Positions 14,854 through 20,149 of a stretch of DNA of 20,149 nt are shown here, piece after piece. The notes beneath the pieces were generated by a model. That model was not told the DNA's origin and searched no databases. It saw only the letters and a program-made list of their open reading frames with translations. The DNA is from Candidatus Gastranaerophilales bacterium (GTDB lineage: Bacteria > Cyanobacteriota > Vampirovibrionia > Gastranaerophilales > Gastranaerophilaceae), in assembly GCA_900548405.1 (NCBI GenBank), contig UNSJ01000035.1, positions 1 through 20,149 on the forward strand. The letters are read 5' to 3'. Both the position numbers and the translations under genes were made by a program. Position 1 is the stretch's first letter, and the number at the start of each line of letters is the position of its first letter.

Positions 14854-16566
14854 ATGGATTTAAATAGTATTTTATCACAATTAGGCGCGGGAAGTAAAGA
14901 TACAGTGTATTTATCTATAACGCCGAGCATAGGTTTAGAACTTATTCAACTTGATATTTCAAGCCGCTCGGTGAAGAATTATGCATTTCGTCCGTTAGAA
15001 TATAACGACTCTTTAAGAGAACCCGCTGATTATGAAGCTTTTAAAGAAGCTGTTACAGAACTTTTTGCAGAACTGAGAATTAATATTAAAAGTAATGTGG
15101 TTTTAAACCTTCCTATGGTTTTATTCGGAAGTAAGGAACTGCCTTTATTGCTTGCTGATGATGCTGTATCTGAAGCTTTAACATCTGAAGTTGAACAGTC
15201 ATATATCTTCAAAAGATATGAACCTGTTGTCAGCTGGACTGACTCAAATAACGCACAGTCAGGCGATATGAGAAAACTTTTCTATTCGGCAGTCCAAAAA
15301 AATGTAATTGAAAATCTTAAAAATGCACTTTCTGAATTGGGTGCAACCCTTTCAGGCGTAGAAATGTCATTGACTTCTATTCTGAAAGCCCTTTCTTTTT
15401 CAGGTCTTGCAGAAGATCAAATGAAAGAAAACATCAGCTGGAATTTAATGTTGATTAATAACAGCGGTTATTCAATCTGTTCTATGGTTGGTAAAACAAT
15501 TGTAGATTATTACGAAGAACCTCTTGCTATTAAATCATTTGAAGGCGATGAAATCTATAATGCTATTAATGCATCAGCTCAAATTACTCTTATGAGCTAC
15601 CCTGCCAACTATCTTTATATAGTGTCTGAAACCAATATGGTTAGTGCCGAACTTCTTTCAAAAAGATTGCAGGTTGACGGTATTGTAAGCTATTGGGAAA
15701 ACAACAGCTTCAAAAAACAGGATGCAATACCTGTAAGTTTAGAAGTTCTTGAAGAAACAGCGCATAAGATATCACTGGAAGCAATCGGTATTGCCACAGG
15801 TACAAATGTTAATATGCCGATTAAATTCAATTTCTTAAGTGCGGCAAAAGCTGACGGGATGTCTGTTGATGACCCTAATGAACCTGTTCACGTGGTTTTG
15901 GGCGATAAGGAATTTGATATTTCGCCAAATGCGGCAAGAAATCTCGCTGTTGTGGCTGCTATGATTTTACTTATACCTGCATTGCTTCTGTTTGTGGCTG
16001 TACCAATGGTTGTTAAGAAAAAACAGAGTATGCTCGATGACGTAAATTCAAGACTTCAGGCTGCTGAAGCAGAAGTTAAAACTATGCAGGAACAGCAAAA
16101 TAAAATGAATGACTTTGATGTTAATTCAGAAATTAAAAAAGTTTTAGGAAACAACAGGTCTAAACTTATCGCTTATACAGCGTTAGGTGAATCTGTTCCT
16201 AAGAAACTGTGGATTACATATTTTGTAACTAAAGATGACGGTAAAATTGATATTAAAGGCGAATGCAATAATGTTGAAGATATTTACACTTTCTTTAGAA
16301 ATATGAAAGATTCATTAATCAATACTCAGTTAAGATTACATAAACTTCAAATGAAAACAGATTCTGTTGATGATGCGGTTTCTATTGATCCAAACCAGCC
16401 AACAGATTATGAATTTGAAATTACTAATATGACAGATGCCGAATTAAATCCGCCTCCGCCACCTGATCCGAATGCTCAACAGGATCAAAATTCTGACAAT
16501 CAGGATGACAGCAAAAAAGGCGGGTTATTAAACAAACCGTTGTTAAACTTCGGGAAAGAGAAATAA
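14854..16566 (+). CDS. PilM-PilN fusion-like pilus assembly protein
   Basis: This is an inner-membrane protein of type IV pilus or type II secretion-like machinery. The N-terminal ~350 residues have the layout of the actin-like PilM/GspL cytoplasmic domain (TVYLSITPSIGLELIQLD at the start, GVEMSLTSILKAL and WNLMLINNSGYSICSMVG in the middle). One membrane segment lies at about 363-387 (LAVVAAMILLIPALLLFVAV), followed by KKK. After it come a coiled coil (about 390-425) and a PilN-like ferredoxin-fold domain (about 440-520; KLWITYFVTKDDGKIDIKGECNN). The tail has five prolines in a row and is rich in D, Q and N. The order actin-like domain, membrane span, periplasmic domain is that of GspL, or of PilM plus PilN in one chain. 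ATG at 14854 is the only sensible start. PilO follows 16 bases downstream. Confidence 0.8.
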   Translation: MDLNSILSQLGAGSKDTVYLSITPSIGLELIQLDISSRSVKNYAFRPLEYNDSLREPADYEAFKEAVTELFAELRINIKSNVVLNLPMVLFGSKELPLLLADDAVSEALTSEVEQSYIFKRYEPVVSWTDSNNAQSGDMRKLFYSAVQKNVIENLKNALSELGATLSGVEMSLTSILKALSFSGLAEDQMKENISWNLMLINNSGYSICSMVGKTIVDYYEEPLAIKSFEGDEIYNAINASAQITLMSYPANYLYIVSETNMVSAELLSKRLQVDGIVSYWENNSFKKQDAIPVSLEVLEETAHKISLEAIGIATGTNVNMPIKFNFLSAAKADGMSVDDPNEPVHVVLGDKEFDISPNAARNLAVVAAMILLIPALLLFVAVPMVVKKKQSMLDDVNSRLQAAEAEVKTMQEQQNKMNDFDVNSEIKKVLGNNRSKLIAYTALGESVPKKLWITYFVTKDDGKIDIKGECNNVEDIYTFFRNMKDSLINTQLRLHKLQMKTDSVDDAVSIDPNQPTDYEFEITNMTDAELNPPPPPDPNAQQDQNSDNQDDSKKGGLLNKPLLNFGKEK

Positions 16567-16582
16567 ATAGGAGAGAGTGACT

Positions 16583-17293
16583 GTGGAAAAATATAGTGTA
16601 TATTTAAAAAAATTTCAAATTGCAATCGGAATTGCAGTTGTTGCTCTTGTTGTTTTTATAGTTTTGATTGTTAAAACAGTTCCTCAAATCCAAACTATTT
16701 CAAATATTCAAAATGATTATAAAACACAATCTTCTACTCTTGCTGATACAGAAAGAAAACTTGAAGAATTAAAAGCTGCTGCTGCAAGAAAAGAAGCTGA
16801 AAACGAAAATGTTATGAAAGCATTTTTCAAGCCTATTGAACAGGGACTTGATACAGAAGCAGTTATTTCTGATGAATTCGGTGAAATTTTACAAATTATC
16901 AGAGATAATAAAATTAAAACACGTTCTGTAAAATATGATTATGATCCTCAGGATGATAACTTTGTTAAAAATGCAGCTAACAGATACCATGTTTGCCGCG
17001 TTTCAGCTGAAATGATTGGAACTTATGCTAATTTGGAAAACTTTTTAAGAGAGCTTTACAAACATGAGCACTTCCTTGATATTTCAAAAGTTGAAATAGC
17101 TCCTTACGAAAAAAATAAAAGGATATTGTTAGCAAGCGTTCAGTTCAAACTGTATGCTCAAAGAGATCCTTCATCGGTAGTTGATACTCCTGCTCCTGCA
17201 GCAGACAGCGGTGCCGCATCTCCTGATGATGCTGCAAAATCTGATCCTATGGCACCAACTGACGGCGGAATTTCGCCGGAAGCTACACAATAA
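16583..17293 (+). CDS. pilO: PilO-like pilus assembly protein
   Basis: PilO partners PilN in the inner-membrane alignment complex of type IV pili (GspM in type II secretion). One N-terminal membrane segment (about 11-32) follows a short basic cytoplasmic tail. A coiled coil comes next (about 38-82, with TERKLEELKAAAARKEAE). The ferredoxin-like PilO fold (about 85-200) includes YHVCRVSAEMIGTYANLENFL, the best family match. The C-terminal 30 residues are low-complexity Pro/Ala/Asp. I chose GTG at 16583, because AGGAG at 16569-16573 lies nine bases before it. The GTG at 16577 is only three bases from that site. The gene ends exactly where the convergent radical SAM gene ends, with no gap. Confidence 0.82.
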   Translation: MEKYSVYLKKFQIAIGIAVVALVVFIVLIVKTVPQIQTISNIQNDYKTQSSTLADTERKLEELKAAAARKEAENENVMKAFFKPIEQGLDTEAVISDEFGEILQIIRDNKIKTRSVKYDYDPQDDNFVKNAANRYHVCRVSAEMIGTYANLENFLRELYKHEHFLDISKVEIAPYEKNKRILLASVQFKLYAQRDPSSVVDTPAPAADSGAASPDDAAKSDPMAPTDGGISPEATQ

Positions 17294-18154
17294 TCAACAT
17301 GATTGAAATAGTTTGTAGTTAATACCGAATAATTTTTCTTTATTTTTGAAACAGGTTACACAGTAATCTGTTTCAAGTGTATTATGGCAGGAATAATCAC
17401 TGAAATCAGAACCGCATCTTCCTCTGTGATCATTTGCAAGAAACGGACATGTATAAACTCCCTTTGCAGTTAATATTCTGCCGTATTCGCAGTCAAGGCT
17501 GTTCCATTTGAAATCAACACTATCTGCTTTTAGGTTTTTATCGTGATATTCATTTATTGTAAAATTATAATCTTCTGCCTCAAACCCTATTTTTTGGCAG
17601 ATTCGTTTAAATTCTTTAATTAAAACCTTTTTATCTTCTCTATAATAATTTGTTATGTTTAAAATCGGATTGAAACCATATTTAGACAAGCTTTTTATAG
17701 CGTGAATTACTTGTCTGTATGAACCTCGAGAGCGGATATCATCATTTTTTACTTCATCATAATGGTCGATACTAAGTTTAAATATAATTTCAAAACTGCT
17801 TTCTTCTTCAACACGTTTTAAAAATCGTGCTTTTTTCTCATTTATAAATGAACCGTTAGTGAAAATGCATACATTAGAGCGTTTTAAACAAGTTCTTAAT
17901 ATTGAATTGAAGTCAGGGTGTGTCATTGGTTCTGCACCTGTAAGATAAATGCATTCTATTTTTTCGTTTCTAGTATCTGATAATGCATCTTTAATTCTGT
18001 CGATGGATATAAAATCTTTGATATTTTTGCTTAAAGGAAAGTCTATGTAACAATGTTTGCAATGCTGGTTGCAATTTTTTTCGGTAAGCTCAATAAAAAG
18101 ATTATTTAATTCTTTAAGTTGGCACATTTGAGACTGGTAAATGCTGTTATTCAT
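17294..18154 (-). CDS. Radical SAM protein with C-terminal cysteine-rich (SPASM-like) region
   Basis: The CX3CX2C motif C28-C32-C35 (CNQHCKHC) binds the SAM-cleaving 4Fe-4S cluster, and TGAEPM (72-77) is a variant of the GGEP motif that holds SAM. The C-terminal part has C222, C236, C247, C256, C265 and C268, a spacing like the auxiliary-cluster SPASM/twitch domains of peptide-maturing enzymes. The fold order fits a MoaA/anSME-type enzyme; substrate unknown. No obvious small precursor peptide gene lies beside it, and the nearest small gene (18275-18604) has no cysteine-rich or leader-like features. I chose the ATG at 18154, with AGGGAG at 18168-18163. An ATG at 18226 adds 24 residues without such a site. 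The 286-residue protein ends back to back with pilO. Confidence 0.85.
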   Translation of the reverse strand: MNNSIYQSQMCQLKELNNLFIELTEKNCNQHCKHCYIDFPLSKNIKDFISIDRIKDALSDTRNEKIECIYLTGAEPMTHPDFNSILRTCLKRSNVCIFTNGSFINEKKARFLKRVEEESSFEIIFKLSIDHYDEVKNDDIRSRGSYRQVIHAIKSLSKYGFNPILNITNYYREDKKVLIKEFKRICQKIGFEAEDYNFTINEYHDKNLKADSVDFKWNSLDCEYGRILTAKGVYTCPFLANDHRGRCGSDFSDYSCHNTLETDYCVTCFKNKEKLFGINYKLFQSC

Positions 18155-18274
18155 GATTTTAACTCCCTGTTGACTTATTTCATAATTATTGTAGTTTTTC
18201 AAAAATAAATATAAATTGACCGACAAGGCTATCCTAGAAATTTAAATATAGATAGAAGAATACATACACTATAA

Positions 18275-18604
18275 TTAATCAGTATTTTTATTTATCTCAA
18301 AGTCGTCAGGAGTTTTATCCGAAAGCCATTTACTCATAATATGGTGTTCGTAGCTGAGTGCAAAGTTGTAAAGTGCATTAACCAGTACCCGTCCGCTTTC
18401 TGATTTGCCGACAATCAAGAAATCACCTGATTTATTTTCGGCAAGCATAATTTCTTTATGAACGATGTTATCAATGTGATTTTTTGGATTTTTATATATG
18501 ACAAATTTAACCCAATCACACAATAATTTAGTTGTAGTTGTTTTATTTGAAATTATATCTTCATTTCTTTCTTGTAGATATTTTGAAAATTCTCTTAAAA
18601 TCAT
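18275..18604 (-). CDS. Small uncharacterised protein (109 residues)
   Basis: I do not recognise it. The ATG at 18604 lies 15 bases after the comF stop, so the two are probably co-transcribed; only a weak purine-rich ribosome site (AAGAAAG) is seen. The protein looks mostly helical, with an N-terminal helix (LREFSKYLQERNEDII), an aromatic stretch DWVKFVIYKNP, a short strand FLIVGKSESGRVLVNALYNF split by a loop, and a polar acidic C-terminus. There is no signal peptide, membrane span or zinc motif. A 120-base gap separates it from the radical SAM start. Confidence 0.6.
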   Translation of the reverse strand: MILREFSKYLQERNEDIISNKTTTTKLLCDWVKFVIYKNPKNHIDNIVHKEIMLAENKSGDFLIVGKSESGRVLVNALYNFALSYEHHIMSKWLSDKTPDDFEINKNTD

Positions 18605-18619
18605 ATAATACTTTCTTAA

Positions 18620-19267
18620 TTAATCATCAAATGGAGTTGTTGCGGCAAGGCATATAATATCATTTATGCCGTTTTTCTCAAGTTCGTTAATCATTTCTTC
18701 AAAAGTTGAGCCTGTTGTACAGATATCATCAATTAACAATAATGTTTTGCCGTTGTATTTTGACTTATCGACTTTAAAGGCATTTGTAAGGTTTTGAACA
18801 CGCTCTTGACGTTTCAATTTGTATTGAGGCTTTGTGTCTTTTATTCTCTTAATTAAATCGACATTAAGCGTGTTTGCTGTAATCCTGCAAAATTCTTCAC
18901 CAACCAAATTCATGTGATTATATTTTCGTTTCTTTTCTCTTTTAGGATAGATAGGAACAGGTATAACCTCATAATCTTTTTTATCTGAAATTTTCTCAAA
19001 GTATTCAGACATAAACTGTGCAAGGTAAAAAGCTAAATCTCTTTGATTATGATATTTTAGCCCTCTGATTAATTTTTGAAGATTTTTTGAATAAATCCCT
19101 GCGCAATAAACTTTTTTACCTTTAACTGTTCTGGAAGGTTTTACAGGCAAAAAGTCCATTTCTTCGTAACATTTGGAACACATTTTTACGGCTTCTTTTG
19201 AACTTTTGCAAAAGTAGCATTTTTTCTTATATATCCAGTCAAGAAGATCAGTTAATCGTTTTAGCAT
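18620..19267 (-). CDS. comF: ComF family protein (phosphoribosyltransferase-like)
   Basis: ComF proteins act in natural transformation in the cytoplasm, in handling incoming single-stranded DNA; some family members have other roles. The N-terminus has a four-cysteine zinc-binding motif (C17-X2-C20 and C30-X2-C33). Next come YCAGIYSKNLQKLIRGLKYH, VIPVPIYPKREKKRKYNH and the phosphoribosyltransferase signature LLLIDDICTTGSTFEEM (about 182-198). The 215-residue length is typical. ATG at 19267 has no ribosome binding site, and a TATAAT (19279-19274) lies so close that the mRNA may be leaderless. It follows a prepilin gene on the same strand and precedes a small unknown gene. The presence of prepilins and PilM/N/O nearby fits DNA uptake, but this is inference. 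Confidence 0.9.
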   Translation of the reverse strand: MLKRLTDLLDWIYKKKCYFCKSSKEAVKMCSKCYEEMDFLPVKPSRTVKGKKVYCAGIYSKNLQKLIRGLKYHNQRDLAFYLAQFMSEYFEKISDKKDYEVIPVPIYPKREKKRKYNHMNLVGEEFCRITANTLNVDLIKRIKDTKPQYKLKRQERVQNLTNAFKVDKSKYNGKTLLLIDDICTTGSTFEEMINELEKNGINDIICLAATTPFDD

Positions 19268-19273
19268 AACAGG

Positions 19274-19279
19274 ATTATA
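19274..19279 (-). promoter_or_regulatory. Candidate -10 box of comF, leaderless start
   Basis: TATAAT on the minus strand ends seven bases before the comF ATG, so transcription would begin at or very near the ATG. No good -35 hexamer is seen, and the region where it should be lies in the duplicated prepilin 3' sequence. Confidence 0.35.
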
Positions 19280-19287
19280 CTACAAAA

Positions 19288-19347
19288 TTACCTGCATTTA
19301 GTTTTTCCGTTCCAGCTGCTACGCAGGTAGCCATGTGGAAAAATAAT
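19288..19347 (-). pseudogene. Remnant of a second prepilin C-terminus
   Basis: Read on the minus strand in one phase, this stretch gives residues ending HGYLRS then SWNGKTKCR and a stop. The intact prepilin upstream ends HGNMDYLRCNDL then SWNGKTKCR and a stop. The last 30 bases (19288-19317) are an exact copy of the intact gene's end (19349-19378), but the preceding 30 bases are similar only in protein. It is out of frame with the upstream gene, has no start and is about 20 residues long. It is best read as the leftover tail of a tandem paralogue, or the product of a recombination event. Confidence 0.6.
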
Positions 19348-19378
19348 CTTACCTGCATTTAGTTTTTCCGTTCCAGCT
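19288..19378. repeat. 30-bp direct repeat at the prepilin gene end (copies 19288-19317 and 19349-19378)
   Basis: Both copies begin TTACCTGCATTTAG on the plus strand and end in TTCCAGCT, identical over 30 bases with a period of 61. The copies encode the last nine codons and stop of a prepilin on the minus strand. The spacer holds a small inverted repeat, GCTAC/GTAGC. Confidence 0.9.
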
Positions 19379-20149
19379 AAGGTCATTACATCTTAAGTAA
19401 TCCATATTTCCATGAGTAATTACCCAGGCTGTACATCCGTAACCGTTTAATATACCGGGTTTATCAAGATTGCAATATGTATCAAATGGAAATCCTGTTT
19501 CTTCAGCTGTGCCCATTGGAATTAAACCGAATTTGGTGTAATAAAATAAGAATACATCTTTTCCCGTTGCGTTAGGCGGGGTTTTACCGTTTACATCAAC
19601 AAATATTTCTCCGCACACATTTTGTAGAGCAGGTGATGTGCCTCGATTTGCTTTACACTCCGATGACATAATTGTAATGCCAAGAATATATGTTCCGTCT
19701 GCCAGAACAAGGTAAGGTGAAAAGTCACTAAATGCGGTTCCATCCATTGAATGTCGATCCCATTTGGTTACTCCTGTCTTGCATCCTTCTCCATAAGGGC
19801 AATATTGAATTACTTTAAGATATTTCATAACTTTATCAGCAAACAAGTTTCTTGATTTATTTGCCTGTTCTAATTCTTCATCAGATAACCCATCAGAAGT
19901 TGTAAAATAGGTTAAACCCCAATCAGCAACATCACCTTCATTGCTTACAGCTGTTATAAGAGCCTGGCTCATCAGGCTGTTAAATTTTATAAGTTTTGCT
20001 GCATATTCTTTTTCCTTGTGTTTTTGAATAAGCGACGGCATTGTCATTGCCGCAACCACACCAATAATGCCGAGAGTAATCAAAACCTCAGCAAGTGTAA
20101 ACCCCTTTAACCCAGCAACCTTGTCGGGGGGGGGGCAACCCTTAATGCT
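19349..20149 (-). CDS. Prepilin / pseudopilin-like protein, 5' end outside the window
   Basis: This is a type IV pilin-like or type II pseudopilin-like subunit. The frame stays open to the window edge, and the prepilin peptidase motif is visible upstream of any start: KGFTLAEVLIT then LGIIGVVAAM, with cleavage expected after the G and the conserved E at +5. The TTG at 20083 is therefore not the start. Upstream of the motif the frame reads KGCPPPDKVAGL, where the prolines come from a run of ten C (G10 on the plus strand, 20126-20135). The body has paired cysteines (CPYGEGC; later SSEC, NVC, YC, GYGC, LRC, TKC), the block VDVNGKTPPNATGKDVF shared with the first gene of the window, and AWVITHGNMDYL near the end. 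Subunit type (major or minor) is unknown. Confidence 0.85.
   Translation of the reverse strand, partial: SIKGCPPPDKVAGLKGFTLAEVLITLGIIGVVAAMTMPSLIQKHKEKEYAAKLIKFNSLMSQALITAVSNEGDVADWGLTYFTTSDGLSDEELEQANKSRNLFADKVMKYLKVIQYCPYGEGCKTGVTKWDRHSMDGTAFSDFSPYLVLADGTYILGITIMSSECKANRGTSPALQNVCGEIFVDVNGKTPPNATGKDVFLFYYTKFGLIPMGTAEETGFPFDTYCNLDKPGILNGYGCTAWVITHGNMDYLRCNDLSWNGKTKCR
20126..20135. repeat. Homopolymer run of ten G
   Basis: G10 on the plus strand (C10 on the coding strand) sits 8 codons upstream of the prepilin GFTLAEV motif. Such a run is very unlikely by chance in DNA this AT-rich. It could change the reading frame by slippage, or be a sequencing or assembly artefact near a contig end. Confidence 0.85.

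Noticed and set aside
18155..18226. 24 extra N-terminal residues for the radical SAM protein
   Set aside because: AGGGAG lies eight bases before the ATG at 18154, while no such site precedes the upstream ATG.
20081..20083. TTG as start of the last prepilin
   Set aside because: It lies inside the conserved GFTLAEVLIT motif, which must be part of the protein.
1..20149. CRISPR array, tRNA/rRNA, transposase or defence island
   Set aside because: No regularly spaced repeats, cloverleaf-like segments in the gaps, or recombinase or nuclease motifs were seen; gaps between genes are all under 300 bases.

Overview
The window is AT-rich bacterial DNA, densely coded on both strands, with 17 protein-coding genes, two of them cut by the window edges. 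The best guess for the source is a gut member of Candidatus Gastranaerophilales (Vampirovibrionia/Melainabacteria). This is inferred from the prepilin N-terminus (GFTLAEVLIT followed by LGIIGVVAAM), the cyanobacteria-like primary sigma factor, the low GC and several lineage-restricted-looking proteins. No database search could be run.

Layout: 1-548 is the 3' part of a type IV/type II secretion-like prepilin, closed by a hairpin terminator. NAD kinase (622-1422) and FtsZ (1584-2765) follow on the + strand. Next come a LysM protein with an internal membrane anchor (2966-4132) and, convergent to it, class II fructose-bisphosphate aldolase (4196-5155, minus). Two proteins I cannot assign follow: a probably exported 383-residue protein (5402-6553) and an 897-residue helical protein (6651-9344). 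Then comes the pair ispH (9493-10377) and rpsA (10414-11490). On the minus strand, nadA, an rlmB-like methyltransferase, a primary-type sigma factor and a small unknown gene run from 14742 down to 11580. On the plus strand, 14854-17293 encodes a PilM-PilN fusion and PilO. On the minus strand, 20149 down to 17294 holds a second prepilin (5' end outside the window), a leftover prepilin C-terminal fragment, comF, a small unknown gene and a radical SAM protein.

Functional themes: most of the middle is housekeeping (NAD synthesis and phosphorylation, isoprenoids, glycolysis, translation, transcription, division). A second theme is a surface filament and DNA-uptake set: two prepilins, the inner-membrane PilM/N/O alignment complex and ComF. 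Most transcription units end in strong intrinsic terminators, several of them bidirectional between convergent genes. Some promoters are recognisable by TATAAT-like boxes, and nadK and comF may be transcribed with almost no leader.

I see no CRISPR array, tRNA, rRNA, transposase or defence system, and no gap over 300 bases without a gene. The most unusual signals are a run of ten G residues inside the N-terminal coding part of the last prepilin, a duplicated prepilin 3' end just after its stop codon, a near-perfect 22-base palindrome before the LysM gene, and the three large proteins without recognisable function.
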